Assembly (NCBI GenBank): GCA_964633815.1 | Contig: CAZWHW010000010.1 | Span: 1 to 55,667 of the forward strand | Length of the DNA stretch: 55,667 nucleotides | Source: CALKZN01 sp964633815 | GTDB taxonomy: Bacteria; Pseudomonadota; Gammaproteobacteria; Arenicellales; Arenicellaceae | Direction: 5' to 3' | Part shown: positions 31,160-40,636 of the stretch, piece by piece | Layout: every line of letters begins with the position of its first letter | Numbering within the stretch: position 1 is the first letter of the stretch | Program-made: the position numbers and the translations under genes | The notes under the pieces: generated by a model | What the model was told of the DNA's origin: nothing | Seen by the model: only the letters and a program-made list of their open reading frames with translations | Database searches by the model: none

Positions 31160-32562
31160 TGGATATGGTGCGTATTAGTCAAATAACCAACGGACGACAG
31201 TTTGGGTCAAATTCCATTATAAGGGGGTTGGTTAATGATACCCGTAAAGATTGTGTTGATAAGTTGTATGTAGCTATCGCTGGACCAAACTTTGATGGTC
31301 ATCAATTTATTGAAAAAGCCAAGCAAAATGGAGCGAATGGAGCCTTGATAGAGCAAGATTCCTCGTTCGAGGTTCCTGCGGTGAAAGTGGGTAATTCAGT
31401 TGAAGCTATGGGGCAAATTGCAGCTGCTTGGCGAGAAGATTTTGATATTCCAGTTTTGGGAATTACCGGCAGTGCGGGCAAAACAACGTTAAAAGAGATG
31501 GCGGGTTCAATTTTGTCTATTTCGCGCTCTGGAATTATTACTGAAGGTAATTTAAATAATCAAATTGGAGTTCCACTAACATTGACGCGGATTTCTTCCG
31601 ATGACGAATTTGCTGTGATTGAAATGGGTATGAGTAATAAAGGAGAAATCGCGTATTTATCAGATATGGTTAAGCCAACAGTGGCAATTATAAATAATGC
31701 GGCTCCAGCCCATCTGGATGACCTTGGTTCAGTGGAAGCAGTTGCACGTGCTAAAGGAGAGATTGTCGAAGGTCTGGCAAGCGATGGTGTGTTGATTATT
31801 AATGCAGATGATCAATATTGTTCGTTATGGCAATCTTTAGCAGGTAGTAAACGAGTGATTACATTTGGGTTGAATGTTGATGCAGATATATCTGCGCAGT
31901 ATGTCCCATCAGCAACAGGATCTGAAATCACTGTTGGTGGGGAATATGGTGAATTTTCAGTGAGTTTAAACCTGCCAGGAGAACACAATGTTCGCAATGC
32001 TTTGGCAGTTATAGCGGCAACACTTGAAATGGGTTGTTCACTTGGTGATGTTCGGCAAGGTTTAAACATCAATCAATCTCTATCTAATCGTGGTGGCACA
32101 CATCAATTCCCAGAATTGATGCTAGTCGATGATACCTATAATGCCAATCCTGTATCAATGCTGGCTGCGTTTGATGTACTGTTCTTGCAGGCTGATCAAT
32201 TTCGCGAAAATGATAGATCAGTCAAAGTTTTTTTAGTGTTGGGTGATATGGGTGAATTGGGGCAGCGCGCAGAAGAATTGCATCAGGATGTTGGGCAAGC
32301 TGCGAATGATATAGCGGATGTATTGTATTGCTGTGGTCAGTTTCAAGCACAATATCAGAAAGGTTTTGTTGGCAAAACTGAGAAGCATGTAAATTTTGAG
32401 GCAATGGCGGAAGCTTTGCTTTCTGATTTAGAAAGCACCATAGCACAAAAAATTTATCCACTGGTTCTGGTCAAAGGCTCGCGAATGTCAGGAATGGAGC
32501 GAGTGGTGGAGATCATTATTGCTCACGAGTACAAAAAGAATAATAAGCTGGGGGAGCAGTAA
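31156..32562 (+). CDS. murF: UDP-MurNAc-tripeptide:D-Ala-D-Ala ligase
   Basis: 468 residues from ATG 31156, which overlaps the murE stop as ATGA. Mur ligase motifs: GITGSAGKTTLKEM, EGNLNNQIGVPL, EMGMSNKGEI, and DDTYNANPVSM. It adds D-Ala-D-Ala to finish the UDP-MurNAc-pentapeptide. Next gene mraY begins 3 bases after the stop. Secure. Confidence 0.97.
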   Translation: MMDMVRISQITNGRQFGSNSIIRGLVNDTRKDCVDKLYVAIAGPNFDGHQFIEKAKQNGANGALIEQDSSFEVPAVKVGNSVEAMGQIAAAWREDFDIPVLGITGSAGKTTLKEMAGSILSISRSGIITEGNLNNQIGVPLTLTRISSDDEFAVIEMGMSNKGEIAYLSDMVKPTVAIINNAAPAHLDDLGSVEAVARAKGEIVEGLASDGVLIINADDQYCSLWQSLAGSKRVITFGLNVDADISAQYVPSATGSEITVGGEYGEFSVSLNLPGEHNVRNALAVIAATLEMGCSLGDVRQGLNINQSLSNRGGTHQFPELMLVDDTYNANPVSMLAAFDVLFLQADQFRENDRSVKVFLVLGDMGELGQRAEELHQDVGQAANDIADVLYCCGQFQAQYQKGFVGKTEKHVNFEAMAEALLSDLESTIAQKIYPLVLVKGSRMSGMERVVEIIIAHEYKKNNKLGEQ

Positions 32563-32565
32563 ATT

Positions 32566-33648
32566 ATGTTATATGCCTTATTTTTGGAATTAGCAGATAA
32601 GTTAAGCTTTTTAAATGTTTTTCAATATCTCACCTTTCGTTCTATTTGCGCGGTGATAACAGGCTTGGTAGTAAGCTTGGCTGTTGGGCCTTATATGATT
32701 CGGAAATTACAGATCAAGCAAATTGATCAAACCATTCGAGAAGACGGACCTCCTACGCATTTTGATAAAGTCGGTACCCCGACGATGGGAGGCTTATTAA
32801 TATTAGCTGCAGTGATTATTACCACGTTGATTTGGGGTGATTTATCAAACCGTTATGTTTGGGTTGCTTTATTTGTATTTGCTGCATTTGGTTTGGTTGG
32901 CTTTTGGGATGACTATAAAAAGCTAGTTGATAAAAATCCTCGTGGCATGGGTTCCTTGAATAAAATTTTAGGGCAAAGCATTGCGGCTATCATTGCTGCA
33001 TATTGGCTTTATTCTACCCAGCAAAACTCGGCTGAAAGCACTTTAATAATTCCGTTTTTCAAGGATGTAGCATTACCACTTGGTGGTTGGTTTTTGCTGA
33101 CAACATATTTGGTTGTTGTGGGTTCAAGTAATGCGGTGAATCTCACAGATGGGCTTGATGGCTTGGCAATTTTACCAACAGTATTAGTTGCAGGTGCATT
33201 GGGCGTATTTTGTTATTTGAGTGGTAACGCGGTGTTTTCAGAATATTTGGGCATTCCCAATTTGCCTGGAACTGGAGAGATGTTGATTTTTTGCGCCGCT
33301 TTGGTTGGTGCTGGACTAGGCTTCCTTTGGTTTAATACCTATCCTGCGCAGGTTTTTATGGGGGATATTGGTTCTTTATCGCTTGGTGCTGCGTTGGGCA
33401 TTGTGGCAGTGATAGTCAGGCAAGAATTAGTGTTGTTTATTATGGGTGGCATCTTCGTTCTTGAGACAGTGTCAGTCATTTTACAAGTAGCTTCTTTTAA
33501 GATGACGGGTAAACGTATTTTTCGCATGGCGCCTATTCATCATCATTTTGAACTTAAAGGTTGGCCAGAACCTAAGGTAATCGTTCGCTTTTGGTTGATT
33601 TCGGTGGTGTTAGTTTTGATTGGTTTAGCAACATTGAAAATTCGCTAA
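32566..33648 (+). CDS. mraY: phospho-MurNAc-pentapeptide transferase
   Basis: 360 residues, ten membrane helices predicted by eye. Hallmarks: EDGPPTHFDKVGTPTMGG near residue 60, FWDDYKK with the paired aspartates, NLTDGLDGLA, and the end FRMAPIHHHFELKGWPE. Transfers phospho-MurNAc-pentapeptide to undecaprenyl phosphate, giving lipid I in the inner membrane. A purine-rich GGGGGAG precedes the ATG. Secure. Confidence 0.98.
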   Translation: MLYALFLELADKLSFLNVFQYLTFRSICAVITGLVVSLAVGPYMIRKLQIKQIDQTIREDGPPTHFDKVGTPTMGGLLILAAVIITTLIWGDLSNRYVWVALFVFAAFGLVGFWDDYKKLVDKNPRGMGSLNKILGQSIAAIIAAYWLYSTQQNSAESTLIIPFFKDVALPLGGWFLLTTYLVVVGSSNAVNLTDGLDGLAILPTVLVAGALGVFCYLSGNAVFSEYLGIPNLPGTGEMLIFCAALVGAGLGFLWFNTYPAQVFMGDIGSLSLGAALGIVAVIVRQELVLFIMGGIFVLETVSVILQVASFKMTGKRIFRMAPIHHHFELKGWPEPKVIVRFWLISVVLVLIGLATLKIR

Positions 33649-33676
33649 AACAGTGCATGAATTTGAGAAATAAAAC

Positions 33677-35080
33677 GTGAACATGACTGCAATGAATAAT
33701 ACTTATACGGGCTCGATAGATTTGAGCTGGCTTGAGCAATATCGTCACATTACGGTGATAGGCTTGGGTGTGAGTGGCATGGGTGTGGTAAAACGGCTTG
33801 CTAAACAAGGCATACAATTTCATGTGCAAGACTCAAGAGAAAACCTTGAAGGTGTGGATCAATTGTCTGATCTTGAGTGTGTGCGATCTGTTTATATCGG
33901 CAAGTTTGATTTAGAGAGTATTTTACTCAGTGATTTATTAATCATGAGTCCCGGCGTGAGTTTACAAACGCCAGAAATTAAACAAGCAGTCGAAGCTGGA
34001 ATTGAAATCAGTAGTGATGTAGATATTGTGACTCGCTCAAGTAGAATACCCATCATAGGTGTAACCGGTTCTAATGGGAAATCTACAGTCACACAATTAG
34101 CTGGAGAGCTATGCAAGGCAGCTGGGTATAAGACATTTATAGGCGGCAATATAGGTCGTTCTATCATGGAATTATTGGATGATAATCATGAGTATCAATT
34201 GGCCGTTATAGAGTTATCCAGTTTTCAACTAGAGATCACGCCTGCGTTAAATGCATTGAGCGCAACAGTGTTAAATTTGTCACCAGATCATTTAGATCGT
34301 TATGCTAGTTATCAAGACTATGCGATTTCCAAGTTAGCGGTTTATCAAAACAGCAAACATTGCGCTTGGAACCGAGACGATGACTGGTTGCAGTCAGTCG
34401 AACTGTTTGCAGCAAAAACAGCAAATAGTGAAAAAATAGTGAGTTTTGGCTTGCAAGTTCCACGAGATGAAACGGAGTACGGCATTGTCACTGAGGAGGG
34501 TGTTAGTTATTTCGCAAAAGGTAAGCAAAAAATTTGTTCAACGCAATATTGCCAATTAATCGGTAGCCATAATCATTTAAATGTTTTGGCCGCGTTGGCA
34601 TTGTTAGATAGTCTAGCAATGGAGTCAAATATTGTTGAATCTGTTTTAGGTCAATTCCATGGACTTGAACATCGTATGCAGAAGGTACGAGAGCTTAGTG
34701 GAGTACGTTGGATTAATGACTCCAAAGCCACCAATGTTGGAGCGGTAAAATCTGCACTTGAAGGTTTGCAATGCTCAACAGTTTTAATTGCTGGTGGTCA
34801 AAGTAAAGGAGGTAAATTTGCTGAATTATTGCCATTGCTCAAACAGTACGTGAAACGTGTTTATGTTTTTGGCGAAGATGCTAAGCAAATACAGGCAGTG
34901 TGGCAACATGTTGTCGAGGTCGAATTGGTTGATTCATTGGAGCTTGCAGTACAAGAGGCAAATAAAATTGCTGTTTCTGGAGATACGGTCTTGCTTGCGC
35001 CTGCTTGCGCGAGTTTTGATATGTTTGCTGGTTTTGCTGCTCGTGGTGATCGATTTGTGCAATTGGTAAATGCCTTATGA
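33677..35080 (+). CDS. murD: UDP-MurNAc-L-alanine:D-glutamate ligase
   Basis: 467 residues from GTG 33677; ATG 33683 two codons later is the alternative. N-terminal Rossmann VIGLGVSGMGVVK, ATP loop GVTGSNGKSTVTQL, ELSSFQLE, NLSPDHLDRY, and GGQSKGG. Adds D-glutamate to UDP-MurNAc-L-Ala. Overlaps ftsW by 4 bases; 28-base gap after mraY. Secure identity. Confidence 0.97.
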   Translation: MNMTAMNNTYTGSIDLSWLEQYRHITVIGLGVSGMGVVKRLAKQGIQFHVQDSRENLEGVDQLSDLECVRSVYIGKFDLESILLSDLLIMSPGVSLQTPEIKQAVEAGIEISSDVDIVTRSSRIPIIGVTGSNGKSTVTQLAGELCKAAGYKTFIGGNIGRSIMELLDDNHEYQLAVIELSSFQLEITPALNALSATVLNLSPDHLDRYASYQDYAISKLAVYQNSKHCAWNRDDDWLQSVELFAAKTANSEKIVSFGLQVPRDETEYGIVTEEGVSYFAKGKQKICSTQYCQLIGSHNHLNVLAALALLDSLAMESNIVESVLGQFHGLEHRMQKVRELSGVRWINDSKATNVGAVKSALEGLQCSTVLIAGGQSKGGKFAELLPLLKQYVKRVYVFGEDAKQIQAVWQHVVEVELVDSLELAVQEANKIAVSGDTVLLAPACASFDMFAGFAARGDRFVQLVNAL

Positions 35081-36312
35081 AGACACTTATTTCATCACGA
35101 TTGCATGCCCGACCGCGAATGGATAGCCATCATATTTTGGGTGTGGATGCGAGTTTGTTGTTTGTAGCAATGAGCATAGTTCTAATTGGATTAGTCATGG
35201 TGTTTTCTGCCACTATTGGTATGCAGGGTAAAAGCCTGACAACCAATTTCAATCATTTTAATAAGCAATTGATTTTTGTCATGGCAGGAAGTGTTTTCGC
35301 ATTTATTACCATGTGGATTCCTATTAGTTTTTGGGAACGTTATAGCTTTAGCATTTTATGTGCTTGCGCGGTCATTATGACGGTATTGATTTTTATTGGC
35401 CAAGAAGTTAATGGGTCAGCACGTTGGATCCGTGTTGGACCAGTGAATATTCAACCAGCCGAAATTGTTAAGTTAATGTGTGTTGCTTATGTTGCCAGTT
35501 ATTTAGCACGGCGCAGAGAAGTGTTAGACGAGTTTACTCGTGGAATCGTGATTATCGGTGTGGTTGTTGCTGCATTAGGCGGCTTGTTATTGTTGCAACC
35601 TGACTTTGGCAGTTTGATGGTGATCTTAGGTACAGTTGCCGTGATGATGTTTTTAGGTGGAGTGAAACTTACTCACATGTTGCTGTGCTTATTGGGATTG
35701 TTAATTCTTATTCCTGTGTTGATTGTCACTCAGCCCTATCGTATGCAACGTGTGTTAAGTTTTAGTGATCCATTTGCAGATAGTTTTGGTTCTGGATATC
35801 AATTATCACATGCTTTAATTGCAATTGGGCGAGGTGAGTTTTTTGGAGTTGGAATTGGCGGAAGTATCCAAAAATTAAGCTATTTACCACATGCGCATAA
35901 TGATTTTATCTTTGCTGTGATTGGCGAAGAACTTGGTTTGTTTGGCATTATTTTAGTTATTAGTTTGTTTGCAGTATTTCTCTGGCGCACTTTTATGATT
36001 GCTAGGCAAGCTGAGGATGTAGGTATGTTTTATGGTGCTCGTTTGGCGCAAGGAATTGGCATGCTTATTATTATCCAAGCCATTGTTAATATGGGTGTGA
36101 ATTTGGGTGTATTTCCAACCAAAGGTTTAAATTTACCTTTTATAAGCTATGGCGGTAGTAGTGCTTTGGTCAGCTTTGTTTCGTTAGGGATTTTATTTGC
36201 AGTAGATCGACAATCAAGAGAACGATCGTTTCGACCTGCGAAAATCCAGTCCTCAGACGTTGATGATTTATTAAAGCCGAATAAGTCTGCAGCGGTGCCT
36301 GGGAGGGAATGA
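35077..36312 (+). CDS. ftsW: septal peptidoglycan polymerase FtsW
   Basis: 411 residues, SEDS family with about ten membrane helices. Conserved GSARWIRVGPVNIQPAEIVKL, LQPDFGSLMV, the loop PHAHNDFIFAVIGEELG (a catalytic aspartate region in SEDS proteins), and the final GGSSALVSFV. FtsW polymerises lipid II at the septum with FtsI. Its first ORF residues (MKTLISSRLHARP) give a short cytoplasmic tail; the start overlaps murD as ATGA. Secure. Confidence 0.97.
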   Translation: MKTLISSRLHARPRMDSHHILGVDASLLFVAMSIVLIGLVMVFSATIGMQGKSLTTNFNHFNKQLIFVMAGSVFAFITMWIPISFWERYSFSILCACAVIMTVLIFIGQEVNGSARWIRVGPVNIQPAEIVKLMCVAYVASYLARRREVLDEFTRGIVIIGVVVAALGGLLLLQPDFGSLMVILGTVAVMMFLGGVKLTHMLLCLLGLLILIPVLIVTQPYRMQRVLSFSDPFADSFGSGYQLSHALIAIGRGEFFGVGIGGSIQKLSYLPHAHNDFIFAVIGEELGLFGIILVISLFAVFLWRTFMIARQAEDVGMFYGARLAQGIGMLIIIQAIVNMGVNLGVFPTKGLNLPFISYGGSSALVSFVSLGILFAVDRQSRERSFRPAKIQSSDVDDLLKPNKSAAVPGRE

Positions 36313-36313
36313 T

Positions 36314-37432
36314 ATGGCTGCTGAAGAAACTATGATTCATTCCAAAGTAAAAACAAAAGCTGAAACCTTGATGATTATGGCGGGTGGAACTGGTGGGCAT
36401 GTATTTCCAGCTTTGGCGGTCGCTAAAGAGTTGTCTGCTGAGGGTATTAGAATTGTCTGGTTGGGTACACGAAAAGGAATTGAAAGTACATTAGTGCCAA
36501 ATGCTGGTTATGACATACGATATTTAAAAATTTCTGGTTTAGTTGGCTCTGGTTTGGCTAGAAAGTTAATGGCACCTTTTATGATTTTCTTTGCCATTCT
36601 TCAGGCATTACTAGTCATACTAAAAGAGAGACCAAAATGCGTGCTTGGTATGGGTGGCTTTGTTTCTGGTCCAGGCGGCATTGCAGCTAAATTTTTAAGC
36701 AAAAAAGTTATTATTCATGAACAAAACGCGTATGCTGGTTTAACGAATCGTAAACTGTCAGGGCTTGCCGATAGCATTTTGACAGGCTTTAGATCCTGTG
36801 AAGGTTTGCCGGAAACCAGTATTTGGGTAGGTAATCCTGTACGAAAAGAAATAGAAATTAAAATTCAAACTAATCAGGACCAAGACGGTACTTTTAAGAT
36901 ATTGATTTTGGGTGGCAGCCAAGGTGCAAAATCTCTCAATGATAATTTGCCAGCTAGCTTGTCCGAAGTTGCAACAAAACACCCTTTACGAATTTGGCAT
37001 CAAACAGGCGAAGGGAAGTCCCTAGAAGTAAATGAGCACTATCAGGGTTTGCACAATTTTAAATCTGTCTTGGTTGAAGAATTTATTACTAATATTGAAG
37101 TAGCGTATTCATGGGCTGATATTGTTATTTGTCGTGCGGGTGCAATGACTATTTCAGAATTAATGGCGGCGGGTAAACCTTCAGTGTTGGTGCCATTTCC
37201 TTATGCTGCCGGGGATCATCAAACCAAAAATGCTCGTTTTATGGTTGAGGCAGATGCTGCAATTTTGGTGGCTGATGATCAATTAACTCAGCCGCAGTTT
37301 ACTAAGCAAGTGTTGAAACTATTAGCTTCACCTGAAACGTTAGCAGTAATGGCAGATAATGCGGCGGAGCTATATAGGCCAACTGCTGCAAAGCAAGTAG
37401 CAGATTTTTGCAGGGTATACCTCTATGCGTAA
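36314..37432 (+). CDS. murG: undecaprenyl-PP-MurNAc-pentapeptide GlcNAc transferase
   Basis: 372 residues. The conserved core begins at MIMAGGTGGHVFPALAVA; the first 20 residues (MAAEETMIHSKVK) are an extra N-terminal tail. Other blocks are GMGGFVSGPGG, HEQNAYAGLTNR, GGSQGAKSLND and CRAGAMTISELMAAGKPSVLVPFPYAAGDHQ. Makes lipid II from lipid I on the inner face of the membrane. Overlaps murC by 8 bases. Secure; true start may be later. Confidence 0.97.
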   Translation: MAAEETMIHSKVKTKAETLMIMAGGTGGHVFPALAVAKELSAEGIRIVWLGTRKGIESTLVPNAGYDIRYLKISGLVGSGLARKLMAPFMIFFAILQALLVILKERPKCVLGMGGFVSGPGGIAAKFLSKKVIIHEQNAYAGLTNRKLSGLADSILTGFRSCEGLPETSIWVGNPVRKEIEIKIQTNQDQDGTFKILILGGSQGAKSLNDNLPASLSEVATKHPLRIWHQTGEGKSLEVNEHYQGLHNFKSVLVEEFITNIEVAYSWADIVICRAGAMTISELMAAGKPSVLVPFPYAAGDHQTKNARFMVEADAAILVADDQLTQPQFTKQVLKLLASPETLAVMADNAAELYRPTAAKQVADFCRVYLYA

Positions 37433-38843
37433 TGTAATCAAACATATACATTTTGTTGGCATTGGAGGTTCTGGAATGTCTGGAATTGCCGAAGTATTAG
37501 CAAATCTAGAGTTTGTTGTTACAGGTTCAGACATTCAAGAAAATAAAGTGGTAGAGCGTCTGCGTTCTGCTGGTATTGAAGTGTTTCTTGGCCATCAGGC
37601 AAGTAATATTGAAAATGCTAATGTCGTTGTCGTGTCTTCAGCAATTGATGCAGAAAACCCTGAGATCAATGCTGCAATTCAAGCTGGAGTCCCCGTGATT
37701 CCAAGGGCTGAAATGTTGGGAGAATTGATGCGCTTCCAAAAAGGCATAGCGATTGCAGGAACGCATGGCAAAACCACGACAACTAGTTTGGTGGCAACTA
37801 TTTTAATGGCTGGAGGGTTAGATCCGACTTTTGTTGTTGGCGGTTTAGTCAATAGTGCCAATGCAAACGCCAAACTTGGATCTGGAGAATATCTGGTTGC
37901 TGAGGCTGATGAGAGTGACGCTTCGTTCTTAAATTTACAGCCCGATATTGTCGCTGTGACCAATATCGACGCCGACCATATGACGACCTATGATAATGAC
38001 TTCGATAAACTTACGGAAACTTTTGTAGCGTTTATTAAAAACATCCCATTTTACGGTCGAGCGGTATTGTGTTGGGATGATGAAAATGTCAGAGAAATTC
38101 AGCCGTTGTTGAATAAGCCTGTTTTAACTTATGGTTTTCATGAGGAAGCGGATATACGCGGTGAAAATGTGCGAACAAAAGGACCTTCGATGCTGTTCGA
38201 TGTTTCTATTAAAGGTAAGCGACGCATTGAGAATATAGAGTTAAATATGCCTGGCGAACACAATGTACTTAATGCGCTAGCAGCAATCACTATTGCGGAC
38301 CATTTAGAAGTGAAAACAGGGGATATTAAAACGGCATTAAGTGGTTTCTCAGGAGTGGGTAGGCGCTTCCAGAAAATGGGTGAATTAAACGTAAATGGCA
38401 AACACGTTACCCTGATTGATGATTATGCTCATCATCCGCGGGAACTAGCTGCTACATTAAAAGCGGCAAATGGTTGCTGGCCAAATAAGCGTATTGTGGT
38501 TGTGTTCCAACCGCATCGTTATAGCCGAACACATGATTTGTTTGATGATTTTGTATTGGAATTAGCTGATTGTACCAAGCTGGTTATTTGTGAAGTTTAT
38601 CCTGCTGGGGAAGCACCAATTTCAGGTGCAGACGGTCGAGCCTTGTGTAAAGCGATTCGCAACCGCGGTAAAACCGACCCTGTATTTGTACCCATAATTG
38701 CTGAATTAGCCGACACTTTAGAAACTATTGTGGAGGCTGGTGATGTAGTAATAACATTGGGTGCTGGCAGTATAGGTAAAGCGTCTATTGATTTAGCTGA
38801 ACAGTTTATCAGTTCTGGTTCCAAGAGGTGCGCCAATGGTTGA
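37425..38843 (+). CDS. murC: UDP-MurNAc:L-alanine ligase
   Basis: 472 residues. N-terminal HFVGIGGSGMSGIAEVL (UDP-MurNAc binding), ATP loop AGTHGKTTTTSL, EADESDASFL, NIDADHM and the DDYAHHPREL block. First ligase of the stem peptide. It overlaps both neighbours by 8 bases (murG and ddl), so translation is probably coupled. Unlike some bacteria, no murB follows. Secure. Confidence 0.97.
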   Translation: MRNVIKHIHFVGIGGSGMSGIAEVLANLEFVVTGSDIQENKVVERLRSAGIEVFLGHQASNIENANVVVVSSAIDAENPEINAAIQAGVPVIPRAEMLGELMRFQKGIAIAGTHGKTTTTSLVATILMAGGLDPTFVVGGLVNSANANAKLGSGEYLVAEADESDASFLNLQPDIVAVTNIDADHMTTYDNDFDKLTETFVAFIKNIPFYGRAVLCWDDENVREIQPLLNKPVLTYGFHEEADIRGENVRTKGPSMLFDVSIKGKRRIENIELNMPGEHNVLNALAAITIADHLEVKTGDIKTALSGFSGVGRRFQKMGELNVNGKHVTLIDDYAHHPRELAATLKAANGCWPNKRIVVVFQPHRYSRTHDLFDDFVLELADCTKLVICEVYPAGEAPISGADGRALCKAIRNRGKTDPVFVPIIAELADTLETIVEAGDVVITLGAGSIGKASIDLAEQFISSGSKRCANG

Positions 38844-39777
38844 TCAATTTGGCAAAGTTGCTGTGTTAATGGGCGGTCTTTCAGCTGAACGCGAGGTTTC
38901 ATTGCGAAGTGGCCAAGCTGTGCTTGATGCGTTGATTCGTAAGGGTGTTAATGCAATTGGTATTGATGCTGATCAAAGCACTGTATTACAACTCCAACAG
39001 GAAAAATTTGATCGTGTATTTATTGTTTTACATGGTCGTTGGGGTGAAGACGGTGTGATTCAAGGCGCACTGGAATCCATAGGTATGCCATATACAGGCG
39101 CTGGTGTGACGGCATGTGCAATTGCTATGGATAAAATCCTCACTAAAAGAATTTGGCAATCTTATGATTTGCCCACCGCGGATTTTTGCGAAGTGGCATC
39201 AGTTGAAGAATTGGATGGTTTGGTTGAAAAGTTAGGTTTGCCTTTATATGTCAAAGCACCTCATGAAGGCTCTAGTGTGGGTGTTATCAAAGTCAATCAA
39301 GAGTCTGATCTTGAATCTGCTTGGCGAGCTGCTAGTGAGCATGACGAAGCCATTTTATGTGAAAGTTTTAATAGTGGTGATGAATTAACAATCGCCATTT
39401 TGAATGGTATAGCATTGCCAGTCATTCGAATTGTGGCCGCCAATGAATTTTATGATTTTGATGCTAAATATGAATCTGAGGAGACGCAGTATCTTTGTCC
39501 AGCAGGGATTAGTGATGAATTGGAAGAGCGCGTAAAGCATTTGGCTGAACAAGCTTTTGCAGTTATTCAAGGCAGTGGATGGGGGCGTGTGGATGTGATG
39601 TTGGATGAGTCTGGCGAACCACAATTATTAGAAGTGAATATGGTGCCTGGTATGACTGATCATAGTTTGGTGCCAATGGCTGCAAAGGCGATAGGCTTAA
39701 GTTTTGATGATTTAGTGTTAACAATATTATCCGACACTTTGGGTTTAACCGACTCTAAACAAGAGGCATCGCTATGA
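38836..39777 (+). CDS. ddl: D-alanine:D-alanine ligase
   Basis: 313 residues, short (DdlB-like) form. ATP-grasp ligase with GGLSAEREVSLRSG near the start, HGRWGEDGVIQGALE, APHEGSSVGVIKV (ATP loop), and VNMVPGMTDHSLVPMAAK near the end. Provides D-Ala-D-Ala for MurF. Overlaps murC by 8 and ftsQ by 4 bases. Secure. Confidence 0.97.
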   Translation: MVDQFGKVAVLMGGLSAEREVSLRSGQAVLDALIRKGVNAIGIDADQSTVLQLQQEKFDRVFIVLHGRWGEDGVIQGALESIGMPYTGAGVTACAIAMDKILTKRIWQSYDLPTADFCEVASVEELDGLVEKLGLPLYVKAPHEGSSVGVIKVNQESDLESAWRAASEHDEAILCESFNSGDELTIAILNGIALPVIRIVAANEFYDFDAKYESEETQYLCPAGISDELEERVKHLAEQAFAVIQGSGWGRVDVMLDESGEPQLLEVNMVPGMTDHSLVPMAAKAIGLSFDDLVLTILSDTLGLTDSKQEASL

Positions 39778-40619
39778 ATGCAATCACTCCCTCAGTAGAA
39801 AAAAGAGCTTGGTATTACAAGCAAGAAAAAGAGAAAAGCGTACGTTTGGCACATTTGCGTAATGATGTCATGCGTTGGTTGGCAATTATTTTGCCGTGTG
39901 TCGCAATTATCCTTTTTACTGTGGATCGTTTAGGTAGAGCTGATTTATTTCTCATTGATGAGATTGAATATCATGGTGTGTTTACTTATGTGGATCAAAA
40001 TGTAGTGGATCAAACAACTAAGAATGTATTAAGTGGCAATTTTTTCACTGTTAATCTGTTGAGCATTCAAAATGCATTATTAACGGTTCCATGGTTAGAG
40101 TCTGCCGACTTAGGGCGAGAATGGCCAAATAAGATTGTTATTAACATCGAAGAATATGAACCAATGATGCGATGGGGTAATGAAGGCCTAGTGATGCGCA
40201 ACGGCAAATTAGTTCAAGGTGAAATTGAAAACTTGCCAAATGCTGATGAATTAAAGCGTTTACCTATTTTGGAAGGCAAGCCTGAAAGTTTGCCAGAGAT
40301 AATGGCACGTTATTCAGCATGGCGGTTTGAGATAAGTAGTTTAGGTATGACTATTGAAAAAATAATTTTGACTGATTCAAATGCTTGGACAGTAAGTTTA
40401 CGTGATGCCGACGAGGAAACTTTAGAACTGAGGTTGGGATCTATGGAGCCTAATGTGCGTCTTGAACGTTTTATGAGATTGTTTAGTCAAGGTGAAAATT
40501 ATTTTAAAAATTTAGAGTATATCGATGCGCGTTATCCAAATGGTGTTGTGGTTAAGCGAAAGCCAATTGAGAAACTTAAGTCAGAGCAAGAGAAACAAAC
40601 AGGTGAAACCGATGCTTAA
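39774..40619 (+). CDS. ftsQ: cell division protein FtsQ
   Basis: 281 residues. Cytoplasmic tail of about 40 residues, one membrane helix (LAIILPCVAIILFTVD), a POTRA domain that starts at IDEIEYHGVFTYVD, and a beta domain ending YIDARYPNGVVVKRKP. FtsQ bridges FtsA-side and periplasmic division proteins with FtsBL. The YPNG-x-VVKRK end is the usual FtsQ C-terminus. It overlaps ddl by 4 bases and is 17 bases from ftsA. Secure by motif and position. Confidence 0.95.
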   Translation: MNAITPSVEKRAWYYKQEKEKSVRLAHLRNDVMRWLAIILPCVAIILFTVDRLGRADLFLIDEIEYHGVFTYVDQNVVDQTTKNVLSGNFFTVNLLSIQNALLTVPWLESADLGREWPNKIVINIEEYEPMMRWGNEGLVMRNGKLVQGEIENLPNADELKRLPILEGKPESLPEIMARYSAWRFEISSLGMTIEKIILTDSNAWTVSLRDADEETLELRLGSMEPNVRLERFMRLFSQGENYFKNLEYIDARYPNGVVVKRKPIEKLKSEQEKQTGETDA

Positions 40620-40636
40620 TTGCTGAGGGTATTGGA